64,000 nucleotides of DNA from CAVSUR01 sp963731285 (GTDB lineage: Bacteria; Actinomycetota; Actinomycetes; Streptosporangiales; Streptosporangiaceae), in contig CAVSUR010000002.1 of the NCBI GenBank assembly GCA_963731285.1, positions 1-64,000 of the forward strand, given 5' to 3'. Shown piece by piece: positions 46,279 to 55,546 of this stretch; position 1 is the first letter of the stretch; every line of letters begins with the position of its first letter. The notes under the pieces are model-generated. The model did no database searches. It saw only the letters and a list, made by a program, of their open reading frames with translations, and was not told where the DNA came from. A program made the translations under genes and the position numbers.

Positions 46279-47079
46279 CTAGCTGGGATCGGCGGCGGCC
46301 CGCAGCGCGCTGACCGCCGCCTGATACAAGGTGACCAGCCCCGCCTGCACATCAGGCCCCTCGAACTGCGGATTCCAGACCAGGTCGGCCAGCGAGTCGC
46401 TGATCACGAACGCCGAGGCCACCTGCAGTCCCCGGACCTGGCCGACGGCGAACAGGGCGGCCGCCTCCATCTCCACGCAGAGCACGCCGTCCGCCTGGTA
46501 CTGCCGGGCCTCGGCGACCGTCTCCCGGTAGGGCGTATCGATCGTCCACGAGGTCCCGGCCCGGAAGGTCCCGTTAGCCTGCGCCAGCGCCGCCCGCAGC
46601 CGCGCGGTCATCTCCGGCGCCGCCGCGGCCAGCAGGGCCGGCGGCAGGTAATGGTGCGAGACGCCCTCGTCGCGGATGGCGGCCTCGCACAGGACCAGGC
46701 CGCCCACGTCCAGATCCCGCTGCAGGCTGCCGGCCGTGCCGATGGACACGAACGCGCTGGTACCGAGGGCCGCGAGATCCTCCAGCACGGCAGCCGCCGC
46801 GGGGGCGCCGATGCCGAACCGGCCCAGCAGCCCGACCCGGCCCGCCGTGGACGGCAGCGGCACCAGGCCGTGCGGGGCACGGCGGTCCCGGCCGCGGCGC
46901 AGTCCCTCGGCGCGCAGCACGTGGTCATACAGGGAGCGCTGGTAGCACAAGACGATGCCGGCCGGCGGCTGGTAGTCCCTTAGCGCGCCGATGCGCTGCA
47001 GGTAGGCAGCGAAGTCGGCGGGAGTGAACACCGCTTCCCCGGCGTGCTTGCCCGTGAAGTTCGGATAGCTGGCCTGCAC
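46279..47079 (-). CDS. uridine/purine nucleoside phosphorylase family protein
   Basis: 266 residues from GTG 47079 (TTG 47085 in frame). PNP_UDP fold motifs: VGLLGRFGIGAPAAAAVLED, FVSIGTAGSLQRDLDVGGLV, and ADGVLCVEMEAAALFAVGQV where Glu-Met-Glu binds ribose. It cleaves nucleosides with phosphate in salvage. The base specificity cannot be read; the VSHHYLPP loop is seen in uridine-phosphorylase-like actinobacterial proteins. Confidence 0.82.
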   Translation of the reverse strand: MQASYPNFTGKHAGEAVFTPADFAAYLQRIGALRDYQPPAGIVLCYQRSLYDHVLRAEGLRRGRDRRAPHGLVPLPSTAGRVGLLGRFGIGAPAAAAVLEDLAALGTSAFVSIGTAGSLQRDLDVGGLVLCEAAIRDEGVSHHYLPPALLAAAAPEMTARLRAALAQANGTFRAGTSWTIDTPYRETVAEARQYQADGVLCVEMEAAALFAVGQVRGLQVASAFVISDSLADLVWNPQFEGPDVQAGLVTLYQAAVSALRAAADPS

Positions 47080-47105
47080 AGGCAACGATCCTAGTGATCC
47101 GCCAT

Positions 47106-48260
47106 TCAGCGCAGCCGCACCCGCTCGTCCCCGAAGTCGGCGATGACCTCCAGCCGACCGCCGAGCGCCGCAACGTAGCCGTCCAGGGCGCCGATCTCGG
47201 TGGCGCCGGGCTCGGCGCGCTCGATCGCCGCGACGCGCTCCGGCCGGACGCCCATCTGCCGGGCGACCTCGGTCGCAGGCAGTCCCCGGTCGGCCCGCAG
47301 CTCAGCGAGCAGCACGGCCCGGGCCCCAGCGAGCAGGGCGGCGGCGGCCTCGATCTCCGCCGCGGTGCCAGCGAAGAACTCGCCGAGAAACGTCTCGGCA
47401 TCCGGGTAGGCGCGCCCGGCCGATTCCGGCGCCTGCCCCGCCCGTACCCGGCGCAGCTGGTCGGAGGCCAGCAGGACGGCCTCGTGGTAATGCTCGGCCA
47501 CCGCCGCGCGGTCCTCGAGCACGGCGATCACCAGCGCAGTGCCGGGCGGCTCGGCGGCGAACAGAAAGCAGACCTCGCGGTCGCCCGGGCCTTCCGCGCG
47601 CAGCTCCAGCAGGTCCTCGGCCGGGAGCTGCCCGCCCAGCTCGGCCTCGATCTCGGCGGTGATCTGAGCCAGTGCGGCATCCCCGGCGTCGGACGGGTCG
47701 ATCACCTGCGCGGTCCGCGCGGCCGTGTAGCGAGCCCTGAGCACCTCCTTCCGGCTGCGGAAGGCGTCGACCCGCAGCTGCAGCTGCTGGAACCGCGCGG
47801 CCAGCTCACGCTCCGACCGGGTGAGCCCGGCCAGCAATCGCTCCAGGTCGGCCAGCTGGCTGCGGGCTGCCGCCGGCTCGCCCGCCGCACCGGCGGCGGC
47901 CGGCGGCCGGTCCGCGGCGACCGCACCGGCGTGCCGCTCGCCCAGTTCCGCCGCCAGCCGCCGCAGCCGGGCAATCTCCTGCTCAACCTCGCGGGCCAGG
48001 GTCGCCGCCTCGGCGGCGTGCCGCCGCACGATGTTCAGCCGGGCCAGCTGCTGCTGGTGGGCGTAGTCGAGACCATCCGCCAGCTCGCCGGCCTGGCCGG
48101 CCCACGCTACCGGGCGGACGAGCGGCGGCCCCAGGCCGGGGCCCTCGGTCAGCAGGGCGAGCAGCGCCCGGCCCGCGGCCAGCGCCGCGCCCGGGTCAGT
48201 GCCGCGCAGGTCCGCCAGCCAGTCGTGGATCTCATCGGATAGGCGCAGCACATAACCCAC
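47106..48260 (-). CDS. single-chain HigB-like / coiled-coil / HigA-like protein
   Basis: 384 residues. Residues 1-50 (YVLRLSDEIHDWLADLRG, LLTEGPGLGPPLVRPV) resemble the first half of HigB/Gp49-type RelE-fold toxins. Residues about 65-210 are a long heptad-rich coiled coil. Residues about 214-275 (LLELRAEGPGDREVCFLFAA, GTALVIAVLEDRAAVAEHYH) match the second half of the toxin fold. Residues about 313-384 are an XRE helix-turn-helix (LLAELRADRGLPATEVARQM GVRPERVAAIERAEP) as in HigA. So toxin- and antitoxin-like modules share one polypeptide, with a helical insert splitting the first. Whether it retains RNase activity is unknown; a pure transcription factor is the alternative. Confidence 0.6.
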   Translation of the reverse strand: MGYVLRLSDEIHDWLADLRGTDPGAALAAGRALLALLTEGPGLGPPLVRPVAWAGQAGELADGLDYAHQQQLARLNIVRRHAAEAATLAREVEQEIARLRRLAAELGERHAGAVAADRPPAAAGAAGEPAAARSQLADLERLLAGLTRSERELAARFQQLQLRVDAFRSRKEVLRARYTAARTAQVIDPSDAGDAALAQITAEIEAELGGQLPAEDLLELRAEGPGDREVCFLFAAEPPGTALVIAVLEDRAAVAEHYHEAVLLASDQLRRVRAGQAPESAGRAYPDAETFLGEFFAGTAAEIEAAAALLAGARAVLLAELRADRGLPATEVARQMGVRPERVAAIERAEPGATEIGALDGYVAALGGRLEVIADFGDERVRLR

Positions 48261-48328
48261 CGCCGGGCCTCCTCACCGGTCGCACCGCCCGTCGCCGTAG
48301 CGCGTCAAAGATGACACAGTAGTCCGAG

Positions 48329-50632
48329 ATGACGCCGCCGACCGGAACCGCGCGACCGATCAGCGCCCGCGAGCTACCCGCACCACGCCGCTGGCGCAGC
48401 ACGCCCCTGCTCCGGTATGTGCAGGTGAGCTGGTCCGCAGTCGCCGCGGCGCGCGCTGTCCGGGCGGTCATCGTAGTCCCGTGCCTGTTCGCGCTGACGT
48501 TCAAGATCATCGGTGATCCGCAGATGACGCTGTTCGCGGTGTTCGGCAGCTTCGGCACCCTGATCCTGACCTCGTTCAGCGGCACCCGGCGGGACAAGGC
48601 GATCGCCCATCTGGGCCTGGCCGTCGTGGGCAGCGCCGCGCTGGTCATCGGCACGCTGGCCAGCGGGTCGGCCTGGCTCGCCGCCATCGTCACCGTCCCT
48701 GTGGCCTTCGCCATCAACTTCGCCGGGGTCCTCGGCCCCGCGGCCGCCGCGGGTGTCACCGGCGCCCTGCTCGCCTTCGTGCTCCCGGTGGCCTCGGCCG
48801 GGGGCGCCAGCACGCTCGGGTCCCGGCTGGCGGGCTGGTGGCTAGCGGCCGCGGTCAGCACGGCCGCGGTGCTGGCGTTGTCGCCGCGGTCGGCCGGCGA
48901 CCGGTTGCGGGCAGGCGCCGCCGACCTGGCGGCGGCGCTGGCGCATCAGCTCGAAGCGGCGGTCGCCGGCACCGCGGCCGCCGCTGACCGGGAGGCGTCA
49001 GTCGCGGCCAAGCACGAGCTGATCACCATGTTCGCCGCCACGCCGTACCGGCCGGTCGGGCTGGCCGATGCTGACCAGGGCCTGACCGGGGTCATTCACC
49101 TGCTGGAATGGTCCACCGGGCTGATCGGCGGCCTGATCGATGGTCACCTGGATCTGCGCGATGCCGCAGCCGAGGACCGCACCCTGCTGGCCCGCTCCGC
49201 GGGACTGCTGCGGTCCGCATCCGCACTGCTATCCGGCCGGGAGGCCCAGCCTGACCTGGACCTGGCGTGGCAGGCCCGCTCGGCCAGCGCCACCCACCTG
49301 CGGGCCCTGGCCGGTGACCCTGCCCGCGTCCGGCGCCGCGCCGACCAGGCTTTCCACGCCCAGATCATTGGCATCGCCGCCTCGGCCGCCGCCGCGGATG
49401 CGCTGCTAGCCTCCCGCCGGGCCAGCGCAGAGCGGATCGTTGAGCTGCGCCGCCGGTGGGTGGCCGGGCAGCCGGCCGCAAGCCCGCCGCCGCCGCGGCG
49501 CCGCCGGCGGCGGCTGGCCGGCCCGGTGATGTCGGTTGGCGCGGACGCCAGCATCCGGTCGGTCTGGTTCCGCAACGCGGCCAGGGGCGCCGTGGCGCTG
49601 GCCGCGGCGGTGGCCGTGGCCAAGCTGATCAACGTGCAGCACGCGTTCTGGGTAGTGCTCGGGACCTTGTCGGTGCTGCGGACGAGCGCGACCGCCACCG
49701 GGGGAACGGCGCTGCGGGCGCTGGCCGGCACGGTCGCCGGGTTCATCGTCGGGGCCGCCCTGCTGCTGGCCATCGGAGACAGCCCGGCTGCCTTGTGGAT
49801 CGCCTTCCCGGTCGCTGTGCTGGTGGCGGCCTACGCCCCGGGCACGGCGCCGTTCACCGTCGGCCAGGCGGCGTTCACCGTCACCATCGTGGTCCTGTTC
49901 AACCTGCTGGTCCCGGCGGGGTGGCGGGTCGGGCTGCTGCGGGTCGAGGATGTCGCGATCGGCTGCGCGGTCAGCGCGATCGTCGGTGTCGTGTTCTGGC
50001 CGCGCGGTGCCGCGTCGCTGGTGGGCGACAACCTGGCCGACAGCTTCCGCCGCGGCGCGGACTACCTGCTCGAGGCGGCAGGATGGGCACTCGGCACCCG
50101 CAGCCAGCGGCCCGGGCGGGCGCCAGCCGTCCTGGCCGCGGGCATCCGGCTGGACGACGCCCTCCGCGGCTACCTGGCCGAGCAGGGCGCCAAGCGACTG
50201 CCCAGGCACGATCTTTATGCGCTGGTCATGAGCGCCATGCAGCTGCGGCTCACCGCGTACTCGCTGGCCAGCCTGCCCGGCGACGGGAGGTCAGGATGGG
50301 ATCCCGGCCCCGGCGCTCACGCCGATGTGGCTACCGTCCGCACTGCGCTGGAGCAGCAGACCGCGCAGCTCGCGGACTTCTATGCGGGCCTTGCCGCGCA
50401 GGTCGCCCGGCCCGGCCGTAACCACGCCGACGGGGCCGAGCCTGCCGAGATCGCCGTTCCCGGTGGCCTGGGCGACCAGCCGGCACAGCCCTGCCATTCG
50501 GGGCCGGCGCACTACCACCCGGAAGCCCTGTGGGTCGCCGACCACCTGCGCCACCTCGGCTCGGAAGCGGCCGGCGTCACCGCGGCCGCCGTACGGCTGT
50601 CCCGGCTGCGGCGCACCCCCTGGTGGCGGTGA
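48329..50632 (+). CDS. FUSC-family membrane transporter (aromatic acid exporter-like)
   Basis: 767 residues with two repeated halves. Each has a cluster of about five to six helices (AVRAVIVVPCLFALTFKIIG to LALSPRSAG, and AARGAVALAAAVAVAKLINV to VVFWPRGAA) followed by a cytoplasmic helical domain. The pattern matches FUSC/YccS/ArAE exporters. Substrate unknown. A single gene, divergent from the HigB/HigA-like gene with a 68-base gap. Confidence 0.85.
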   Translation: MTPPTGTARPISARELPAPRRWRSTPLLRYVQVSWSAVAAARAVRAVIVVPCLFALTFKIIGDPQMTLFAVFGSFGTLILTSFSGTRRDKAIAHLGLAVVGSAALVIGTLASGSAWLAAIVTVPVAFAINFAGVLGPAAAAGVTGALLAFVLPVASAGGASTLGSRLAGWWLAAAVSTAAVLALSPRSAGDRLRAGAADLAAALAHQLEAAVAGTAAAADREASVAAKHELITMFAATPYRPVGLADADQGLTGVIHLLEWSTGLIGGLIDGHLDLRDAAAEDRTLLARSAGLLRSASALLSGREAQPDLDLAWQARSASATHLRALAGDPARVRRRADQAFHAQIIGIAASAAAADALLASRRASAERIVELRRRWVAGQPAASPPPPRRRRRRLAGPVMSVGADASIRSVWFRNAARGAVALAAAVAVAKLINVQHAFWVVLGTLSVLRTSATATGGTALRALAGTVAGFIVGAALLLAIGDSPAALWIAFPVAVLVAAYAPGTAPFTVGQAAFTVTIVVLFNLLVPAGWRVGLLRVEDVAIGCAVSAIVGVVFWPRGAASLVGDNLADSFRRGADYLLEAAGWALGTRSQRPGRAPAVLAAGIRLDDALRGYLAEQGAKRLPRHDLYALVMSAMQLRLTAYSLASLPGDGRSGWDPGPGAHADVATVRTALEQQTAQLADFYAGLAAQVARPGRNHADGAEPAEIAVPGGLGDQPAQPCHSGPAHYHPEALWVADHLRHLGSEAAGVTAAAVRLSRLRRTPWWR

Positions 50633-50780
50633 GCGCCGGTTCCCCTCATGGTTACCGCCCGGTAAGCGAACAGTTCCGTGCAGCATCTACCGCCGGCGGC
50701 CCGGCCCGGGCAAGGTGTTACTGAGGGCGCCGCCGGGCTGCGCCCGGGCATTGGCTATCCCCTGAGCGCGCGGAGGCGTT

Positions 50781-52416
50781 GTGACCGACATGTACTCGAC
50801 TGACCTGGAGGCGAACGCCGCGAACTACGCGCCGCTGACGCCGCTGACGTTCCTGGACTGGAGCGCCGATGTCTACCCCGACCGGCTGGCCGTCGTGCAC
50901 GGCGACCGGCGGTTCACCTGGGCGCAGACCCGGGAGCGCTGCCGTCGGCTCGCCTCGGCTCTGTCGGCTCGGGGTATCGGCCGCGGCGACACGGTATCGG
51001 TGATCGCGGCGAACACCCCGGAGATGGTCGAGGCGCACTTCGGCGTCCCGATGACCGGCGCGGTGCTCAACACGATCAACACGCGGCTGGACGCCGCGAC
51101 GATCGGCTACATCCTGGACCACGCGCAGGCCCGGGTGCTGATCACCGACCGGGAGTTCGCCCCGGCGGTGGCCGGGGCGCTCAAGCGGTGCGAATCAAGC
51201 CCGCTGGTGATCGACATCGACGACCCGGAATACGACGGGCCGGGCGACCGGCTCGGCGAGACCGATTACGAGGCCTTCTTGGCCGCCGCGGCCGCGGATT
51301 TCAGCGTGGCTGCAGCCGGCCGACGAATGGCAGGCGATCTCGCTCAACTACACCTCGGGGACGACCGGCCGGCCCAAGGGCGTGGTCTACCACCACCGGG
51401 GCGCCTACCTGAACGCCGTCGGGAACATCCTGACCTGGGGGATGCCCCGGCACAGCGTCTATTTGTGGACCCTGCCGATGTTCCACTGCAACGGCTGGTG
51501 CTTCCCGTGGACGGTCGCGGCCAACTCCGGGGTCAACGTGTGCCTGCGCCGGGTGGACGCCGCGGCCATCTTCGCGCTGATGCGTTCGGAGGGCGTCACG
51601 CACTACTGCGGGGCCCCGGTGGTGCACAGCACGCTGATCAACGCGCCGGACGAGCTGCGCGAGGAGGTCAGCGGCGTGCACGCCATGGTGGCCGGCGCCG
51701 CGCCGCCCGCCGCCATGATCGAGGGCATGGAGCAGCTCGGCTTCGACCTGACCCACATCTACGGGCTCACCGAGACCTACGGGCCCGCGGCGGTGTGCGC
51801 CAAGCAGGCGGACTGGGATGAGCTCGATGCCGCGCAGCGGGCGCAGCGCAATGGCCGCCAGGGCGTCCGCTACCTGCTGCAGGCCGGGATGACGGTGTTC
51901 GGCCAGGACTCCGCCGAGCCGGTGCCCGCGGACGGCGAGACCATGGGCGAGATCGTCTTCCGCGGCAACATCACCATGAAGGGGTACCTGAAAGACCCGG
52001 AGGCCACGAAGGAGGCCTTCGCCGACGGCTGGTTTCACTCCGGCGACCTGGCAGTCATCGAGCCCGACGGCTACGTGAAGATCAGGGACCGGGCCAAGGA
52101 CGTGATCATCTCCGGCGGTGAGAACATCTCCTCGCTCGAGGTCGAGGACGTGCTGTACCGTCATCCGGCCGTCGAGCTGGCCGGCGTGGTCGCTCAGCCC
52201 GACCCCAAGTGGGGCGAGACCCCGCGCGCATACGTGGAGCTCAAGCCCGGCGCCGAGGTTACCGAGGCCGAGCTGATCGAGTTCTGCCGGGAGAACCTGC
52301 CCCGCTTCAAGGCACCCAAGAACGTGATCTTCGGACCGCTGCCCAAGACCTCCACCGGCAAGATCCAGAAGCACGTGCTCCGCGACGACGTCAGGTCCGC
52401 CTCGGCGACCGAGTAG
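50781..52416 (+). CDS. fatty-acid/acyl-CoA synthetase (AMP-binding), one apparent frameshift
   Basis: About 544 residues after correction. N-terminus NYAPLTPLTFLDWSADVYPD RLAVVHGDRRFTW is typical of the medium/short-chain acyl-CoA synthetase group. One extra base near 51304 shifts the frame; skipping it gives DFSWLQPADEWQAISLNYTS GTTGRPKGVVYHH with the P-loop intact. Further motifs: PMFHCNGWCFPW, YGLTETYGP, SGDLAVIEPDGYVKIRDRAK DVIISGGENIS and catalytic Lys in PKTSTGKIQKHVL. Activates a carboxylic acid with CoA. Confidence 0.88.
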
Positions 52417-52553
52417 CAGCCGCTCCCCCGCGCGGTTTCGCATGCCGGGCGGCCGGGTCGAGGGGCCGCCGCCTGGGTGATGCCCTTCCGCCTGAGCAGA
52501 TTCCTGTGGCGGACCTCAGCGGCGCGGCAGGCGCGGCGCCCGCAAAGCCGCGC

Positions 52554-52967
52554 CTAGAACGGCTGCGTATCCGTGAGCCGCGGTGTCCCGGGCTGCGGGG
52601 CCGGCGCCGCGTGAGGCACTGCCGTGGCTGATGGCGGCCCGGCCGCGGGCTGCGCCGGCGGCGCGCTCAGCGCCTGGGCGGCCTGCGGGAACGCGACCGC
52701 GGCCACCCGGGCCAGGGTTGACTTGTGCATCGTGCGGACGGTCGAGTAGACGGCGGCCACGAGCACCGGGGCCAGGATGCCCGCGGCCTGGGCCGCGGCC
52801 GGGCCGCGCAGGCCGACCAGCCCCAGGATCACCGACACGACGGCCGCGATGACGGTGGTCCACCATTCGGTGGTCAGGTAACCGCGGCGGCCGACCGCGC
52901 TGGCGATGCCCTGCAGCATGGCAGCAGGCGTGGCGCCCTCGGGCGCCGGCAGCGAGCTCTTGTTCAT
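52554..52967 (-). CDS. small two-helix membrane protein, unknown
   Basis: 137 residues from ATG 52967 with AAGGAA upstream. After a soluble start (MNKSSLPAPEGATPAAMLQG) two helices follow (WWTTVIAAVVSVILGLVGLR, AAGILAPVLVAAVYSTVRTM), then a Pro/Ala-rich tail ending LTDTQPF. The layout resembles a holin-like or phage-tail-associated membrane protein only superficially; no family is recognised. The gap upstream (52968-53259) holds nothing recognisable. Confidence 0.6.
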   Translation of the reverse strand: MNKSSLPAPEGATPAAMLQGIASAVGRRGYLTTEWWTTVIAAVVSVILGLVGLRGPAAAQAAGILAPVLVAAVYSTVRTMHKSTLARVAAVAFPQAAQALSAPPAQPAAGPPSATAVPHAAPAPQPGTPRLTDTQPF

Positions 52968-53259
52968 CGGGCAAGTTCCTTTTGACGGAGAAATTTCTGG
53001 CTTATGGGCAGTGCGACACATGGCCGGGCCGCCGTCAAGCAGGGGCCAGGCGTCCGTGGCGGCGCGGCACCCCGCCCCCCCGGGGCAGCGCGGCCGTCCG
53101 CGGGAGCAGCTGCTGCCGGAGAAGAGCGGCCGGCGGCCGCGCTGCTACGCCGGGCTTGACTCACGGCGCCCGGGAGCGGGCCCGGGTGACGTCGTGGCCC
53201 GCACCGGCATCCCGGCCACGCTCGCGGCGATCAGGCGGACGGCGGAGGCCGGCGGAGCC

Positions 53260-55287
53260 TCAGCGCGCTGATCCGGCCGCGGCCTGCGCCCGCTGCTCGG
53301 CCGGCTGGTTACCCGGCCCGGACTGATCCGCCTTCTGGCCTGGCTGCTGGACGGCGAAGTCCTTGCGGCGGATCGTGACCAGCGCGATGACACCCGAGCC
53401 GAACGCGATGATCGCCGCCACCAGCAGGATGCGGTTCAGGCCCGAGGTGAACGCCGTCTCGGTGACCGACGCGACGGCCCGCCGGGCGCTCGGCGGCAGG
53501 TGCGCGATCAGCTGCCGGGTGCTGCCGGACTGCACCGCCGCGGCGACCTGGCTGCCCCTGGAGGCCAGCCCGTGCACGTGGCTGGCTCCGGCTATCACCT
53601 GGCTCCTGACCTGGCTGGAGAACAGCGTGCCGAGCAGCGCGATCCCGGTCGCGATGCCTACCTGGCGGAACGTGGAGTTGATGCCCGACGCCATCCCGGC
53701 GCGGGCGGGCTGGACCACGCCGACCGCCGTCGAGGCCAGCGGCGGGTTGATCATGCCGACGCCGAGCCCGGCCACCAGCAGGCCAGGGATCAGGTGCGTC
53801 CACTGCGACTGCGCATCCAGGCCGCGCATCAGCAGCAGGCCGACGCCCACGATGACCAGCCCCGGGCCGATCAGCCAGCGCACCGGCACCCGCGACGACA
53901 GCCGCCCGGCGACCGTCGAGGTGGCCAGGATCCCGGCCGACAGCACCAGCGCGCGCAGGCCGGTGCCGAGCGCGCTGTAACCGAGGATGTCCTGCAGGTA
54001 CAGCACGATGTAGAGGATCATCGCGAAGATCGACGCGCTGATGCCGAACGCCGCGACCGAGCCGCCGCTGAACGTGGGCAGCCGGAACAGGCTCAGGTCG
54101 AACATCGAGTGCGCGCTGAGCGTCTCGATAACCACGAAAATAATCAGCAAAAGGCCGGCCGCGGCCAGGCAGCCGAGAACCAGGTGACTGCTGAACGTTC
54201 GCTGGTTGGACTCGATCAGCCCGTATACCAGGCTCGCCAGTGCCGCCGTGAACACCACGAAGCCGGGCCAGTCGGGCCGCCGGGCGTTCTGCGCCCTGGA
54301 CTCGTCCACCCGCGCCAGCGTGATGATCACGGCCAGCACGCCGATCGGCAGGTTCACGTAGAAGATCCAGCGCCAGGACAGGCCGGAGGTCAGTGCCCCG
54401 CCGAGCAGCGGCCCGACGGCGACCGCCAGTCCGGTGATAGCACCCCACACGCCGAACGCGATGCCGCGGTCGCGGCCGCGGAACGCCTCGGCCAGCAGCG
54501 CCAGCGACACTGCGAACATGATGGCACCCCCGACACCCTGCAAACCGCGGGCCAGCTGGAGCTCCAGGGTCGAGGTGGCCAGCCCGCACCACAGCGATGA
54601 CCCGGTGAAGATGACCAGGCCGACGGCGTAGAACCGTCGCCGGCCGTAGAGGTCGGCCAGGCTGCCCGCGGTCAGCAGCAGCGCGGCCAGGCTGAGCGCG
54701 TACGCGTCGACGATCCACTGCAGGCTGGAGAAGCTGGCGCCCAGCGACTTCTGGATGTCGGGCAGCGCAACGTTCACGATCGTGATGTCCAGCAGCAGCA
54801 TGAACGTGCCCAGGCACACCGCGACGAGGGTCCACCACTTGCCCCCGGACCGATGGCCGCCGCCCGGGGCCGGGCCGCCGCGGCCGGGCTCGGAGTGCGG
54901 CTGGCCGTCGCGCCCATCCTGACCGGCCTTGGCGCGGGAGCTGGACGCCCCTGAGGGCTCGGCATGAGCGTTCTGAGCCTCGTTACCGGTCATCCCAGCG
55001 TCCTGCGGGAGGGCGATTCCGGCTTCTCGGTGCGCATTGTCTTCCCGGTGCGCACCCTCTTGCTGGTGCGCACCGTGCTGCTGAGCCTCGGCGTTCTGAG
55101 CGCTGCGCGCTACCCCGGCGTCCTCTGGCCGGTCCGCGGCGCCCGGCTGCGGGCCAGCGCTGTCACCGCCGGGAGGCCCGTCGCCGTCGACCGGCCCCGC
55201 TTGCTGCTCATCAGGATCGGGCGTTGCCCCCGACTCGTGACGGCCGTGACCGCCACGGCGATGGTGTCGGGCGTCGGCGCCGGCCAT
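53260..55287 (-). CDS. DHA2-family (14-TM) exporter with long hydrophilic N-terminal extension
   Basis: 675 residues from ATG 55287. About 145 residues of His/Gln/Glu/Asp-rich, disordered sequence (with AHQQEGAHREDNAHREA-type repeats) precede TM1 WWTLVAVCLGTFMLLLDITI VNVALPDIQKSLGAS. Motif A is GSLADLYGRRRFYAVGLVIF, motif C ITGLAVAVGPLLGGALTSGL SWRWIFYVNLPIG; 14 helices are visible. EmrB/QacA-type drug export. An internal start nearer TM1 is possible, but the upstream frame is well biased and ATG 55287 follows a G-rich site. Confidence 0.85.
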   Translation of the reverse strand: MAGADARHHRRGGHGRHESGATPDPDEQQAGPVDGDGPPGGDSAGPQPGAADRPEDAGVARSAQNAEAQQHGAHQQEGAHREDNAHREAGIALPQDAGMTGNEAQNAHAEPSGASSSRAKAGQDGRDGQPHSEPGRGGPAPGGGHRSGGKWWTLVAVCLGTFMLLLDITIVNVALPDIQKSLGASFSSLQWIVDAYALSLAALLLTAGSLADLYGRRRFYAVGLVIFTGSSLWCGLATSTLELQLARGLQGVGGAIMFAVSLALLAEAFRGRDRGIAFGVWGAITGLAVAVGPLLGGALTSGLSWRWIFYVNLPIGVLAVIITLARVDESRAQNARRPDWPGFVVFTAALASLVYGLIESNQRTFSSHLVLGCLAAAGLLLIIFVVIETLSAHSMFDLSLFRLPTFSGGSVAAFGISASIFAMILYIVLYLQDILGYSALGTGLRALVLSAGILATSTVAGRLSSRVPVRWLIGPGLVIVGVGLLLMRGLDAQSQWTHLIPGLLVAGLGVGMINPPLASTAVGVVQPARAGMASGINSTFRQVGIATGIALLGTLFSSQVRSQVIAGASHVHGLASRGSQVAAAVQSGSTRQLIAHLPPSARRAVASVTETAFTSGLNRILLVAAIIAFGSGVIALVTIRRKDFAVQQPGQKADQSGPGNQPAEQRAQAAAGSAR

Positions 55288-55489
55288 GCCATCCCCCTAA
55301 TCGCAAGCGCTTCTGTCGGTCCGAAGACATGCGAGATCTGCTGCTGGCACCCCCGCTAGATAGTTGCTTTCCCACTTCATCAGCGGCGAACCGGATTTCG
55401 CCGGGCCGCCAGCGCGGCAGCCAGCCCCCTAAGCGGCATCAGCGCCATTGGCGGTGTGCCGGGTCTCGTGGCGGCGCCTGGGCAGCGAG

Positions 55490-55529
55490 AAGCCCGGCTG
55501 GCCGGGGAAACGACCGGCCAGCCGGGCTT
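55490..55529 (-). terminator. strong perfect hairpin after the epimerase gene
   Basis: AAGCCCGGCTGGCCGG (55490-55505) pairs over 16 bases with CCGGCCAGCCGGGCTT (55514-55529) around an eight-base loop. It starts 17 bases after the stop of the leftward SQD1-like gene. No U-run follows, usual for actinobacterial terminators. Confidence 0.8.
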
Positions 55530-55546
55530 GCTCTCAGATGCCTTGC

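Noticed and set aside
51295..51310. Programmed frameshift in the acyl-CoA synthetase
   Set aside because: No slippery heptamer or following structure; similar one-base errors occur in unrelated genes of the window.
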